A stretch of 64,000 bases of DNA from Aquitalea sp. LB_tupeE (GCF_013391415.1 NZ_JACAXB010000017.1:186001-250000), one strand, 5' to 3'. Counted from the stretch's first letter, positions 8,226 to 18,899 are shown. Notes: generated by a model not told the origin, from the letters alone. Translations and numbers: made by a program.

Positions 8226-9821
8226 ATGCGCAAGATGTGGTTAGGCGAGACGGTACTGGATCATCAGTCAGCATTTCGTAGCGGCTTGCTGCTGCTGATT
8301 GTGCTGTTGCTGCTATCCAATGGCTGGTTTGCCTACAGTCGCGCGCTCAATCTGGCCAATCAGTATGCGCACCGGGCTGTCAGCAGCCTGGAACAACACT
8401 TTGACGGCATTGATGGTTTCATTGACACCATCTACGCCGATACCGTCAGCGAGTTGAAACAACGCGATGGCGGACAGGAGCAACAGGTCACGCTGTCCTG
8501 GCTGCGCGATGCACCGGGACAAGGGTTTTATGCACTGGATGCCCATCCCACCTTGCCGTCAGGCTTGCAGCCGGGCAACCTCACCGGCCAGGGACAGGCA
8601 GCGGCACTGGATGCCGCTGCCCGGCACGAAATGGCTGTGGTGCTGGGCCTGACCCCCATGATGCAAGTGGCCTATCAGCATCTGGGCGAGCATGGTGTGG
8701 ATTGGGTTTACTATGTTTCTGCCCGGCAATTCATTTATCTCTATCCCTTTGCCCCGGCTGCAACTTATCACTACAGTGCCAATACCCCGGCTGGGCAGTT
8801 CTGGCGTCTGGCAGTACCGACAGTCAATCCGCGCGGTCAGCGGGTGATGACCCCGGTGTATATCGACCAGGCCGGCAAGGGTCCCATGCTGACCATCAGC
8901 CAGCCGGTATGGGTGGCGGGGCAGTTCCGGGGTGTGCTGTGCATGGATGTGGGGCTTAACACACTCAACGAGTTGCTGCGCAAGGTGGATGCCCCGGCGG
9001 GCAGCCTGTATTTGCTCAATCGTCAGAACCAGGTGGTGGCCAGTAGCGACGATCACCCCTTGCCGCAGGAAAACCTGCAGTTGTTACCGGTGATGGCGAC
9101 CTATGCCGTCAGCCCCACCGCCCATGTGCGCGTGTATGCGCTGGGCGACTCCGGCATGCGGATGCTGCAATACCTGCCCAATTACTGGCTGGCTCTGGAA
9201 GTGGCCCGTGGCTGTGCGCCGAGTGTGGTGGCCGCTGTGCTGCTGTGGCTGGCCTTGTTGCTGCTGACACGTACCTGGCAGTTCAACCGCGAATTGCGCC
9301 GCCTGTCCGAACATGATGCCCTGACCGGGGCACTGAACCATCGCGCTTTCCAAGCCTTGCTGGCGCAGCTGTATCAGGACTACCAAATGCAGGGCACGGT
9401 GTTTGCGCTGGTGATGGTGGATCTGGACCATTTCAAGAAGATCAACGATAGCTATGGTCACGCCGTAGGCGATACGGTACTGAAAGTCCTGGTCAGGCTG
9501 GCCCTGCGGCTACTGCGCAATGAAGACCGGGTGGCCAGGCTGGGTGGTGAGGAATTTGTGCTGGTGTTGCCCGCCACCGATCTGCCAGCCGCCATGAAGG
9601 CAGCAGTACGCCTGCGTTTGCAGCTGGAGCGGCTGCACTGGAGCAAACTGGGTTTGCCAGAGCCGGTGACAGCCAGCATGGGCTGTGCCGTGGCCCTGCC
9701 GAACGACCGTCATGCCGGCGATGTACTCAAGCGTGCGGACGATGCCATGTACCGGGCCAAGCAGGAGGGACGCAACCGGGTTTGCCTGGATTGGCAAGGC
9801 CCGGCGGCGCAAGAGAATTGA
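8226..9821 (+). CDS. membrane diguanylate cyclase (GGDEF)
   Basis: Inner-membrane diguanylate cyclase, 531 aa, making c-di-GMP from two GTP. Membrane segment at about residues 20-40, a long periplasmic sensor region with Cache-like layout, second membrane segment at about 330-350, and a C-terminal GGDEF domain. The signature is GGEEF, an active variant, preceded by the RxxD inhibitory site (RNED) five residues upstream. The ATG at 8226 has GGTGG in front; a GTG at 8211 preceded by AGGGG is an equally possible start. Convergent with hemF, one base between the stops. Confidence 0.88.
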   Translation: MRKMWLGETVLDHQSAFRSGLLLLIVLLLLSNGWFAYSRALNLANQYAHRAVSSLEQHFDGIDGFIDTIYADTVSELKQRDGGQEQQVTLSWLRDAPGQGFYALDAHPTLPSGLQPGNLTGQGQAAALDAAARHEMAVVLGLTPMMQVAYQHLGEHGVDWVYYVSARQFIYLYPFAPAATYHYSANTPAGQFWRLAVPTVNPRGQRVMTPVYIDQAGKGPMLTISQPVWVAGQFRGVLCMDVGLNTLNELLRKVDAPAGSLYLLNRQNQVVASSDDHPLPQENLQLLPVMATYAVSPTAHVRVYALGDSGMRMLQYLPNYWLALEVARGCAPSVVAAVLLWLALLLLTRTWQFNRELRRLSEHDALTGALNHRAFQALLAQLYQDYQMQGTVFALVMVDLDHFKKINDSYGHAVGDTVLKVLVRLALRLLRNEDRVARLGGEEFVLVLPATDLPAAMKAAVRLRLQLERLHWSKLGLPEPVTASMGCAVALPNDRHAGDVLKRADDAMYRAKQEGRNRVCLDWQGPAAQEN

Positions 9822-9822
9822 A

Positions 9823-10898
<1,076 letters not shown>

Positions 10899-11104
10899 TA
10901 CAAAGCAAAAGCTTGTCACGGGCTCGGGGGTGTCCGTGGCAAGGCTGAAGCATGGAAGACAGTGTGCCAGAAGCCCGGATTGGCACTGTGCGGCTAGCGT
11001 CTTGGCTGTGTGCCCGCGTTGTGCCTGCTTGGTGACGGTGAATGACAAAGCGGCCCAGTGTGTTGCCAAACATGAAGCAAGGGAACTTTGCCGCCCGACA
11101 ATGC

Positions 11105-11139
11105 AAAACGGGCCGCTACGCATCAGCGTGGCGGCCCGT
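11105..11139 (-). terminator. terminator of the alpha/beta hydrolase transcript
   Basis: On the minus strand CGGGCCGC, inner ACGC-tgat-GCGT, GCGGCCCG followed by TTTT, 24 bases after the hydrolase stop. The remaining DNA between here and the candidate small RNA (10900-11104) shows weak hairpins but no convincing gene. Confidence 0.8.
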
Positions 11140-11162
11140 AGTCAGGCGTGACAACAAAGTGC

Positions 11163-11993
11163 TCAGGCAGTAAGCGGGCTGGCCTGCCAGTTTTCTTGCG
11201 GGCTGCTGGTGACAGCAGGACGGCTGGCAGGCTTGGACTGGAAGAAGTCCACGCTGCGCGCCAGTACCGCCATGCGTTCGTTATCCACCAGAATCATGTG
11301 ATAGCTGTCCGACAGCGGCATGAAGTCTACCGTTCCGCCCAGATGCTTTTGCAGATGATGTGCCGAGCGCGGGCTGGTGATGTCGTCTTCGTCGGCATGG
11401 ACAATCAGCGTCGGGCAAGTGATTTGCCCCAGGCGCGGCAGTAGTTGCCGACGCAGCTTGTCCACTTCCCGGATGCAGGCCAGCGGCACATAGGGGTAGT
11501 GAAAACGTTCGCCACGCTCGAAACGCTGCTGGATCAGCTTGCGGATGCGCGGGTTCTTGATACCGAAGGGCTCGGCTTCCGGAATGCGCATGCGGCGTGC
11601 CATGCCGGGCAGGATGTAACCCAGAGGGCGCAACCACGTCAGTCGTGGCAGGCTCCAGCCATCCAGGAACAGCGGCGGTGCATACAGTGCCAGCTTGTCC
11701 TTGTGGTTTTCCAGCCGCGCTACTTCCAGCGCCACCAGTGCACCCAGGCATACGCCAGCCAGATGCACCACGCCATGGCGTTGCTTCAGCGCGCGATATT
11801 CGGCGCGCATGCTTTGGATCCAGTCAGTCCAGCGGATGTCCAGCAGCTCTTCCGGTTCGGTGCCGTGGCCGGGCAATAGCGGGGCATGGGTGACGATGCC
11901 GACGTCTTCCAGGGTACGGCCCAGCGAGCCCAGATCATAAACAGTGCCACCAAGGCCGTGGATCAGCAGGGCCGCAGGTCGGGTAGAGCGCAT
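11163..11993 (-). CDS. alpha/beta hydrolase with cysteine at the nucleophile elbow
   Basis: Alpha/beta-fold hydrolase of 276 aa in the monoacylglycerol-lipase/carboxylesterase branch. The HGLGG oxyanion-region motif and PGHG are present. The nucleophile elbow, usually GxSxG, reads GVCLG with Cys82; the acid and base appear as Asp201 (HADEDD) and His232 (DSYHM). Cysteine in this position is normal in dienelactone hydrolases but uncommon in this branch. Start ATG at 11993 has GGAA upstream; ATG 12029 is the alternative. It is transcribed alone and ends at its own terminator. Substrate unknown. Confidence 0.8.
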   Translation of the reverse strand: MRSTRPAALLIHGLGGTVYDLGSLGRTLEDVGIVTHAPLLPGHGTEPEELLDIRWTDWIQSMRAEYRALKQRHGVVHLAGVCLGALVALEVARLENHKDKLALYAPPLFLDGWSLPRLTWLRPLGYILPGMARRMRIPEAEPFGIKNPRIRKLIQQRFERGERFHYPYVPLACIREVDKLRRQLLPRLGQITCPTLIVHADEDDITSPRSAHHLQKHLGGTVDFMPLSDSYHMILVDNERMAVLARSVDFFQSKPASRPAVTSSPQENWQASPLTA

Positions 11994-12101
11994 GGCAATT
12001 CCACATACACAAAAATTAACAGATTGCATTATGGGGGAAGCTGGCTTGCGGGTCTGTCGCCTTCGTGTCACAGCTTTGTGACAAGCTGTGACCTGTGCAG
12101 A

Positions 12102-13463
12102 CTAGCTCAAGGCAATGCGCAGGGTGAGACGGGCGCCGCCCAGGGGGCTGGTGCCGGCAAAGGCGCTGCCGCCATGGTGTTCGGCAATCAGGCGGACATA
12201 AGACAGACCGAGGCCATAGCCGCCAGTGGCGCGGTCGCGGCTGCGGTCCAGGCGGCGGAAGGGTTCGAAAATGCGCTCCCGGTCCGCTTCGGGAATGCCA
12301 TGGCCGTCATCATCCACCTGGATTTCCAGCATGGTGCCCTGACGTTCCACGATCAGGTGCACCTGGTGCTGGGCATACTTGAAGGCGTTCAGCAGCAGGT
12401 TGCGGCTGGCGACGTAAATCAGCTTGCGGTCAAAGGCCGCCTCGCCGCGGGCGCAGTCCATGGTGAGGCGGATGCCCGCCGGCTTGAGCGGCTGGACCAG
12501 GTCAATCAGGTCGTCAAACCATTCGTACAAATCCACCTGCTCGCGTTGCAGGATGGCCTCGCCCCGGTTGAGCTTGGCGTATTCCATGCTGGCGGTAATC
12601 AGTTCCTCCAGTTCCTGCATGTCGCGCTCCATGCCATCGCTGTAGCGCCGACGCTCGTCTTCGTCGTCCTCTTCTTCCAGCATGGTCAGGCCAAAGCGCA
12701 AGCGGGCAATGGGGGTGCGGATTTCATGCGCCACCGCGTGGCTCATGGCCTGGTGCATTTCCAGCAGCCGTTCCAGCCGGGCGGCCATGCTGTTGAGGGC
12801 GGTGGACAAGGGGGCAAACAGTCGGCTATGGGCTTGCGGGGTACGCACGTGAAAGTCGCCATTGGCAAACAGCTCGGCGGCATCGCGTACCGATACCAGG
12901 TCGCGCCACATCGGCCGCAAGTAAAAGTACATCAACAGGCCCAGCGTGCTGCCGGTGAAGACAATCCACAACAGCAATACCTCGATGTCCTCGGTAATCC
13001 AACCACTGTCATTGCTGTTGGGGGTGGCGTCCAGCGGGCCAAGCAACAGCATGCGCTTTTCATCCGGTAGTGGGATGTAGAGCAGGTTGTTGTCGAAATC
13101 CAGATAGGTTTTGCCACTGCTGAAGTTCTGTTTGCTTTCGGGGTCCAGGTCGGCAGGCAGGCTGCTGATCAGCTTGACCGGGTAACTGAAGTGGCGGGTG
13201 AGTTGCGGCAGCGCATGTTCGCGCGCCGCCACCGGCACGCGTTGCAGTTCCTGCACCAGTAGAGAGGCCGGGCCGTCCAGCATGCGCCGGGCGTTTTCAC
13301 TGTCGCTATTCTGGTACAGCTTGCCCAGCATGAAGGCAAAACCGATGATGATGGCCAGCTCTGCCGCCATGGCAATGATGAAATAACGGGCAAACAGCGT
13401 AGCCAGCGATGGTTTGGTACTGCGGTTTTTGCGGTCGGGCCGCAGACGGCGGAGCTGTATCAT
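12102..13463 (-). CDS. RstB-like sensor histidine kinase
   Basis: OmpR-class sensor kinase, 453 aa. Membrane segments at about 22-46 and 160-180 flank a periplasmic region of about 110 residues. A HAMP-like linker follows, then HisKA with His246 in VAHEIRTPIARL, a run of acidic residues (EEEDDEDE), and HATPase_c with DDDGHGIP, FEPFRRLD and GYGLGLSYV. The gene overlaps the end of the response-regulator gene by 4 bases (ATGA), so the two are one operon. Overall similarity in layout is to RstB of the RstAB system; the stimulus is not known. Confidence 0.85.
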   Translation of the reverse strand: MIQLRRLRPDRKNRSTKPSLATLFARYFIIAMAAELAIIIGFAFMLGKLYQNSDSENARRMLDGPASLLVQELQRVPVAAREHALPQLTRHFSYPVKLISSLPADLDPESKQNFSSGKTYLDFDNNLLYIPLPDEKRMLLLGPLDATPNSNDSGWITEDIEVLLLWIVFTGSTLGLLMYFYLRPMWRDLVSVRDAAELFANGDFHVRTPQAHSRLFAPLSTALNSMAARLERLLEMHQAMSHAVAHEIRTPIARLRFGLTMLEEEDDEDERRRYSDGMERDMQELEELITASMEYAKLNRGEAILQREQVDLYEWFDDLIDLVQPLKPAGIRLTMDCARGEAAFDRKLIYVASRNLLLNAFKYAQHQVHLIVERQGTMLEIQVDDDGHGIPEADRERIFEPFRRLDRSRDRATGGYGLGLSYVRLIAEHHGGSAFAGTSPLGGARLTLRIALS

Positions 13464-14167
13464 TCCCAGTCGCTGCGCGAGAACAGATAGCCCTTGCCGC
13501 GTACCGTCTTGATGCGGGTGGGCGAATCCGGGCTGTCGCCCAGTTTTTTGCGCAGCCGGGAAATGCGGGCGTCAATGGAACGGTCCAGCCCGTCAAAACC
13601 GATGCCGCGCAATTCATTCATGATGTCGTCACGCGACAGCACCTGCCCGGCATGGCTGGCCAGCAGCCACAGCAGGTCGAATTCGGCCGTGGTCAGCTCC
13701 ATTTCCTCGCCGCTCAGATAGGCGGCACGGGTGCCTTGGCTGATATTGAACTGGCCGAAAACCAGCTCGTCGTTGTCGCCGGCTTCCACATTATCTTCTT
13801 CTGCCACCCCACGGCGTAGCAGCGCGCGTACCCGCGCCAACAGGCGGCGCGGCTCTACCGGTTTGGCCAGGTAGTCGTCAGCCCCCAGTTCCAGCCCCAG
13901 GATTTCATCCACGTCCTCATCGCGCGCGGTCATGATGAGAATGCGGCCGTGATAGCGCAGCCGCACTTCGCGGCAGACATCGAAGCCTTCCTTGCCGGGC
14001 AACATGACGTCCAGGATGACCAGGTCGGGGCGGGTGTCCAGAATGACATCGGCTGCGGTATCACCACGACCGTGCTGGCTCACCTGATAACCATGCTTGG
14101 TCAGGTAGGCGGCGATCAGTTGTGACAAGTGGATGTCATCTTCAATGATGAGAATGTGCGGTGCCAT
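13460..14167 (-). CDS. RstA-like OmpR-family response regulator
   Basis: Response regulator of 235 aa, partner of the kinase that follows it. Receiver domain with EDD at 9-11, phospho-acceptor Asp53 (VILDVMLPG), Thr in MTARDED and Lys in LAKPVEP; C-terminal winged helix with LTTAEFDLLWLLASHAGQVLSRD and IDARISRLRKKLGD, ending RTVRGKGYLF. ATG at 14167 is the start that begins the receiver fold. The gene is transcribed away from cstA with 167 bases between, so it may control that gene as well as itself (inference from position only). Confidence 0.88.
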   Translation of the reverse strand: MAPHILIIEDDIHLSQLIAAYLTKHGYQVSQHGRGDTAADVILDTRPDLVILDVMLPGKEGFDVCREVRLRYHGRILIMTARDEDVDEILGLELGADDYLAKPVEPRRLLARVRALLRRGVAEEDNVEAGDNDELVFGQFNISQGTRAAYLSGEEMELTTAEFDLLWLLASHAGQVLSRDDIMNELRGIGFDGLDRSIDARISRLRKKLGDSPDSPTRIKTVRGKGYLFSRSDWE

Positions 14168-14334
14168 GCGCGATCTGCAATAAACAATCCACAAATAGTA
14201 TCACTATGTATACCCGTACCGGCAGATGGCTTGTAATTCCGATTCCATGCGAACAGAATGAAATACGCGTTTTCTGCGCATTCAGGCAGGCCTGCAGGCC
14301 TGCCCAAGATTAATTCAAGGACAGAGAAAATCAC

Positions 14335-16401
14335 ATGCAACGCTTAAAGGAATGGGCAATCTGGATTGCCGTCGCCCTGGCGGGCGCCATCGCCTTTGCC
14401 GTGGTGGCATTGAACCGGGGAGAGCCGGTCAATGCCATCTGGCTGGTGGTGGCCGCCGTGTCGGTGTACTCCATCGCTTATCGTTTCTACAGCCGTTTCA
14501 TTGCCGACAAGGTGCTGGAGCTGGACCCGCGCCGTCTGACCCCGGCCGAGAAGCATAATGACGGCCTGGACTACGTACCGACCAACAAATGGGTGGTGTT
14601 CGGCCACCACTTTGCTGCCATTGCCGGGGCCGGTCCGCTGGTGGGCCCGGTGCTGGCCGCGCAGATGGGGTATCTGCCGGGGACTTTGTGGATTCTCGTC
14701 GGCGTGATGCTGGCCGGTGCGGTACAGGATTTTCTGGTGCTGTTCCTGTCCATGCGCCGTGATGGCAAGTCGCTGGGCGAAATCATCCGCCTGGAGCTGG
14801 GCCCCATTCCCGGCGTGATTGCCTCCATCGGCATCCTGATGATCATGATCATCCTGCTGGCGGTACTGGCGCTGGTGGTGGTCAAGGCGCTGGCTGGCAG
14901 CCCGTGGGGGACGTTCACCATTGCCTGCACCATTCCGATTGCCTTGTTCATGGGGGTGTATACCCGCTTCATCCGTCCGGGCAAGATTGGTGAGATTTCA
15001 GTCATCGGCTTCATCCTGCTGATGCTGGCCATTGTCTATGGTGGCGATGTGGCACACAGCCCGACGCTGGCTCCGCTGTTTACCTTCCAAGGCACTACGC
15101 TGGCGTGGATCCTGATCGGCTACGGCTTTATTGCCTCGGTACTGCCGGTATGGCTGCTGCTGGCCCCGCGTGACTATCTGTCCACCTTCCTCAAGATCGG
15201 CACCATTGTCGGCCTGGCCATCGGCATCCTGGTGGTGGCACCCAACCTGCACATGCCGGCGCTGACCAAGTTCATCGACGGCACCGGCCCGGTATTCGCG
15301 GGTAATCTGTTCCCCTTCCTGTTCATCACCATTGCCTGCGGTGCCGTGTCCGGCTTCCATGCGCTGGTGGCTTCCGGCACTACGCCCAAGCTGATCGAGA
15401 ACGAAACCCACGCCCGTGCCATCGGCTACGGTGCCATGCTGATGGAAAGCTTTGTCGCCATCATGGCGCTGATTGCCGCCTGCGTGCTGGACCCGGGCGT
15501 GTACTTTGCCATGAACAGCCCGGCCGCCGTGATCGGCAAGACTGCGGTGGACGCGGCACAAGTGATTTCCGGCTGGGGCTTTGTCATCACGCCGGATGTG
15601 CTGACGCAAATGGCCAAGGACGTGGGCGAAGCCACCATCCTGTCGCGTGCCGGTGGCGCTCCGACGCTGGCTGTGGGGATGGCGCACATCCTGTCCGGCG
15701 TGATCGGCGGCAAGACCATGATGGCCTTCTGGTACCACTTTGCCATCCTGTTTGAAGCGCTGTTCATTCTCACCACCATCGACGCCGGTACCCGTGTGCT
15801 GCGCTTCATGATCCAGGATTTGCTGGGCATCTTCATCAAGCCGATGGCCAATACCGAATCCTGGGGGGCCAACCTGGTGGCCACCGGCCTGGCCGTGGCT
15901 GGCTGGGGCTACTTCCTGTACCAGGGCGTGGTGGATCCGCTGGGTGGCATCAATACCTTGTGGCCGCTGTTCGGCATTGCCAACCAGATGCTGGCCGGTA
16001 TTGCGCTGATCCTGGCTACCGTGGTGCTGATCAAGATGCAAAAACTGCGCTATGTGTGGGTGACCGCCCTGCCCACTCTCTGGCTGCTGATTGTCACCCT
16101 GGTGGCCGGCTGGCAGAAGTTGTTCCATGCCAGCCCCAAGATCAGCTTCCTCGCCCATGCCGACAAGTTCTCCGCGGCTGCGGCCAAGGGTGAGGTGCTG
16201 GCTCCGGCGAAAAACCTGGCACAGATGCAGCAGATCATCTTCAATGATTATGTGGATGCCACGCTGACTGCCATGTTCATTGCCGTGGTGGTGGCCATGC
16301 TGGTGTTCTCCGTCAATGTCATCCGCAAGGCGCTGGCTGTGAAGTGGGTTACCACCAAGGAAGTGCCGGCGGCTTATCGTCAGGGAGAAGCCAATGTCTG
16401 A
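14335..16401 (+). CDS. cstA: CstA-family carbon starvation / pyruvate permease
   Basis: Inner-membrane transporter of 688 aa with about 16-18 hydrophobic helices, of the CstA/BtsT family, whose members take up peptides or pyruvate when carbon is scarce. Typical blocks: VPTNKWVVFGHHFAAIAGAGPLVGPVLAAQMGYLPG, FHALVASGTTPK, TTIDAGTRVLRF and SWGANL. The ATG follows AAGGACAGAG. It overlaps the next small gene by 8 bases, the conserved cstA-ybdD pairing. A divergent RstAB-like system lies upstream. Which substrate is carried cannot be told from sequence alone. Confidence 0.93.
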   Translation: MQRLKEWAIWIAVALAGAIAFAVVALNRGEPVNAIWLVVAAVSVYSIAYRFYSRFIADKVLELDPRRLTPAEKHNDGLDYVPTNKWVVFGHHFAAIAGAGPLVGPVLAAQMGYLPGTLWILVGVMLAGAVQDFLVLFLSMRRDGKSLGEIIRLELGPIPGVIASIGILMIMIILLAVLALVVVKALAGSPWGTFTIACTIPIALFMGVYTRFIRPGKIGEISVIGFILLMLAIVYGGDVAHSPTLAPLFTFQGTTLAWILIGYGFIASVLPVWLLLAPRDYLSTFLKIGTIVGLAIGILVVAPNLHMPALTKFIDGTGPVFAGNLFPFLFITIACGAVSGFHALVASGTTPKLIENETHARAIGYGAMLMESFVAIMALIAACVLDPGVYFAMNSPAAVIGKTAVDAAQVISGWGFVITPDVLTQMAKDVGEATILSRAGGAPTLAVGMAHILSGVIGGKTMMAFWYHFAILFEALFILTTIDAGTRVLRFMIQDLLGIFIKPMANTESWGANLVATGLAVAGWGYFLYQGVVDPLGGINTLWPLFGIANQMLAGIALILATVVLIKMQKLRYVWVTALPTLWLLIVTLVAGWQKLFHASPKISFLAHADKFSAAAAKGEVLAPAKNLAQMQQIIFNDYVDATLTAMFIAVVVAMLVFSVNVIRKALAVKWVTTKEVPAAYRQGEANV

Positions 16402-16582
16402 GTGGTTGCGTCAGCTGACCGAAGCGGCAAGGCTGATGGTGGGGGTGAAGGACTACGACAAATACGTCGCCAGCCGCCGCCGTTTCAGCCCCAACGCCCC
16501 GGTGATGAGCCGCGAGGCCTTTTTCGCCCACTGCCAGTCCGAGCGTTACGGTGGCAAGTCGATGAAAAAGTGCCCCTGCTGA
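16394..16582 (+). CDS. YbdD/YjiX family small protein, CstA partner
   Basis: Protein of 62 aa, YbdD/YjiX (DUF466) family. Family signature seen: VGVKDYDKYVASRRRFSPNAPVMSREAFF, then KSMKKCPC, a C-terminal Cys-Pro-Cys. Homologues are always encoded right after CstA-type permeases and in some species affect pyruvate uptake. The start overlaps the cstA stop by 8 bases, so translation is coupled. A terminator follows 18 bases after the stop. Confidence 0.9.
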   Translation: MSEWLRQLTEAARLMVGVKDYDKYVASRRRFSPNAPVMSREAFFAHCQSERYGGKSMKKCPC

Positions 16583-16599
16583 TTTCCGGTCAGCCATAG

Positions 16600-16627
16600 A
16601 AAACCGCCCGGTTCCGGGCGGTTTTTT
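16600..16627 (+). terminator. cstA-ybdD terminator, copy 1
   Basis: AAAACCGCCCG-GTT-CCGGGCGGTTTTTT after the ybdD-like stop. A near-identical hairpin differing mainly in the loop (ATA) is found at 16798-16826 beyond repeat copy B. Confidence 0.88.
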
Positions 16628-16645
16628 GATTCTCCCGCTTGCTGC

Positions 16646-16797
16646 CTGCAAAGAAAGCGAGGCTCCCTTTCAGGGAAAGGGTGAGGGGATAGGGAATAGG
16701 GAATAGACGGCAAGGCTGCGGAATCGATGATTTAGTCGAAAGGCCCGGCTTTGCCGGGTCCAGTACAATCGCACCACATAAGGTTGTCAGCAGCCTG
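16646..16797. repeat. terminator-bracketed interspersed repeat, copy B
   Basis: A 152-bp sequence matching copy A (7935-8078) from CTGCAAAGAAAGCGAGG to GTCAGCAGCCTG with few substitutions and one GGGAATA duplication in the middle. It keeps both internal hairpins (CCCTTTCaGGGAAAGGG; GGCCCGGC-ttt-GCCGGGTCC). As in copy A, a locus-specific terminator stands on each side. The left terminator belongs to cstA-ybdD and the right one could serve the convergent yeiH-like gene. Confidence 0.8.
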
Positions 16798-16826
16798 AAA
16801 AACCGCCCGATACCGGGCGGTTTTTT
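16798..16826. terminator. second terminator, bidirectional
   Basis: AAAAACCGCCCG-ATA-CCGGGCGGTTTTTTA, 15 bases from the stop of the convergent YeiH-family gene. A- and T-runs on both sides let it act in both directions. Its stem is the same as that of the terminator at 16600. Confidence 0.85.
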
Positions 16827-16841
16827 ATTGCATGCCGTGTT

Positions 16842-17873
16842 TCACAGCTGGTGTAACAGATAGCTGATGCCGCTGTTGATCAGCGTGCCGCCTAACAGCA
16901 GCCAGCCAAACAGTGCGCTGGCCAACAGCATGGGTTTGCTTCCGGCGCGGCGGATGGCGGAAAAATGGGTGGTGAGGCCCAGTGCGCCCATGGCCATGGC
17001 CAGCAGCAGGTTATCCAGCGCAATCAGCCAGCTCACCCAGGCTTGCGGCAGCCAGTGCAGCGAGTTGAAACCGGCCATGGCGAGAAAACCCAGCGCAAAC
17101 CACGGAATGGTGATGCGGCGTGCCTCGGTGCTGCCGGACTGGTGGCGACGGGCCAGCCAGGCCGACAGGATGAGCAGAAACGGTGCCAGCATCATCACCC
17201 GGATCATCTTGGTAATCACCGCGCTATTGGCCGCCTGCTCGCTCACCGCCCGCCCGGCTGCCACCGCCTGGGCCACTTCATGCACGGTGGAGCCGGTAAA
17301 CACGCCGTAGGCAAATTCGGATACACCCAAAGCCTGGGTCAGCGCAAACAGCAGCGGGTAGAGAAACATCGCCAGCGTACCGAATACCACTACGGTGGCC
17401 ACCGCTACCGCTACCTTCTCTGCATGCGCCTTCACTACCGGCTCGGTGGCCAGAATGGCGGCGGCACCGCAGATCGAGCTGCCCGCGCCAATCAGGATGA
17501 CGCTTTGTTCGTCCAGCCCCAGCTTGCGTCGTCCCAGCCAGTAAGCCAGCGCAAAGGTGGAAGTCAGCACACAGGCATCAATCAGGATGCCGCTGATGCC
17601 GACAGCGGCAATGTCCTGAAACGTCAGCTTGAAGCCAAACAGAATGATACCCAGGCGCAGGATCTGGCCCTTGGCAAAGGTGACGCCGTGATGGCTGTGC
17701 GAGGCCAGGCGCGAATACAGCGTATTGCCCAGCAGCATGCCGCCGACAATGGCAATGGTGAGAGCGGACAGTCCCAGTTGACTGAATAGCAGCAAGCCCG
17801 CGGCAAACTGGGCCAGTACGGCCAGACACAGTACCAGCAGCAGACCCGGTAGTTTTTGTGCAAGGGAAGTCAT
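16842..17873 (-). CDS. YeiH/YchM-like putative sulfate exporter (UPF0324)
   Basis: Inner-membrane protein of 343 aa with about 10 hydrophobic helices, UPF0324 (YeiH) family. Recognisable stretches: [55 protein letters not shown] and [15 protein letters not shown]. Homologues are annotated as putative sulfate exporters, and some respond to sulfonate or sulfite metabolism. It is divergent from a LysR gene with 159 bases between them, matching the yeiE-yeiH arrangement of enteric bacteria, so that regulator is the likely controller. Confidence 0.85.
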   Translation of the reverse strand: MTSLAQKLPGLLLVLCLAVLAQFAAGLLLFSQLGLSALTIAIVGGMLLGNTLYSRLASHSHHGVTFAKGQILRLGIILFGFKLTFQDIAAVGISGILIDACVLTSTFALAYWLGRRKLGLDEQSVILIGAGSSICGAAAILATEPVVKAHAEKVAVAVATVVVFGTLAMFLYPLLFALTQALGVSEFAYGVFTGSTVHEVAQAVAAGRAVSEQAANSAVITKMIRVMMLAPFLLILSAWLARRHQSGSTEARRITIPWFALGFLAMAGFNSLHWLPQAWVSWLIALDNLLLAMAMGALGLTTHFSAIRRAGSKPMLLASALFGWLLLGGTLINSGISYLLHQL

Positions 17874-18032
17874 GATGGTGTTCCGGTAAAGCGGGCGTTT
17901 GCCCTGTTGCCTTCACCATACGCGCCAGCAATAAAGTTGAAAAACGGATAAAATTTCTACAAATAATTAAAATTATTAATATATAACGGCCAACGGTGCT
18001 TTGTGTCCGCTGGCCAGGCAAGGAAAGCTGCC

Positions 18033-18899
18033 ATGGCATTACGTTTGAGCCTGCGTGAACTGGAAGTGTTTGTCGCCATTGCCGAAGCCGGTACGGTCAC
18101 GGCGGCGGCAGCGGCGATTGCGCTGACGCAATCGGCCGCCAGTCAGGCGCTGGCGGCGCTGGAGGCTGGCCTGGGCGTTGCCCTGTTCGACCGCATTGGC
18201 CGCCGACTGCTGCTGAACGAGCATGGCAGGCTGCTACTGCCACGGGCCCGCACCATGCTGGATGCGGCGCAGGACATGCAGCAGCTGTTTGATGATCATG
18301 CCGCCATGCATCTGCGGCTGGGAGCCAGTACCACCATCGGCAATTATCTGCTGCCGCAGCAGATCGCCCGTTTTCGTCAGGAGCATCCTGAAGCCCGGGT
18401 GGAGCTGATGGTGGCCAATACGGCCGACATAGTCGATGCGGTGGCTGGCTTCAAGGTGGACATGGGTTTTATCGAAGGGCCCTGCCATCACCCGGATATC
18501 GTGGTGGAACCCTGGCGTGATGACACCCTCCTGGTATTTGCCGCCACCAGTCACCCGCTGGCGCAAGGCGCAGTCAGCCTCTCGCAATTGGCACAGGCAC
18601 AGTGGGTATTGCGCGAGCGCGGTTCCGGCACCCGCGAAGAGGTGGAGCGTCTGCTGCTGCCGCATGTGGGTAGTTTTGGCGAGGTGATGGACCTGGGGCA
18701 TTCGGAAGCCATCAAGCGTGCAGTGGCTGCCGGGCTGGGGGTGAGTTGCCTGTCCTTGCATGTGGTGCAGGAACTGCTGGATAGCGGGCAGATTGTCGCG
18801 GTGCTGGCACCGCTGCCCACTTTGCACCGCACGCTGTACCGCATCACCCACAAGGACAAGGGGCAGACGCGCGGCATGACCGTGTTCAGTCAGGTGTGA
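18033..18899 (+). CDS. LysR-family regulator next to the yeiH-like gene
   Basis: LysR-type activator of 288 aa with N-terminal HTH (TVTAAAAAIALTQSAASQALAALEAGLGVALFDRIGRR) and a substrate-binding-like C-terminal domain. The ATG at 18033 follows AAGGA; a GTG 30 bases upstream lacks a site. It resembles the CysB-like/YeiE subgroup in the HTH and in the segment GTREEVERLL. Divergent orientation suggests control of the putative exporter. Confidence 0.85.
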   Translation: MALRLSLRELEVFVAIAEAGTVTAAAAAIALTQSAASQALAALEAGLGVALFDRIGRRLLLNEHGRLLLPRARTMLDAAQDMQQLFDDHAAMHLRLGASTTIGNYLLPQQIARFRQEHPEARVELMVANTADIVDAVAGFKVDMGFIEGPCHHPDIVVEPWRDDTLLVFAATSHPLAQGAVSLSQLAQAQWVLRERGSGTREEVERLLLPHVGSFGEVMDLGHSEAIKRAVAAGLGVSCLSLHVVQELLDSGQIVAVLAPLPTLHRTLYRITHKDKGQTRGMTVFSQV

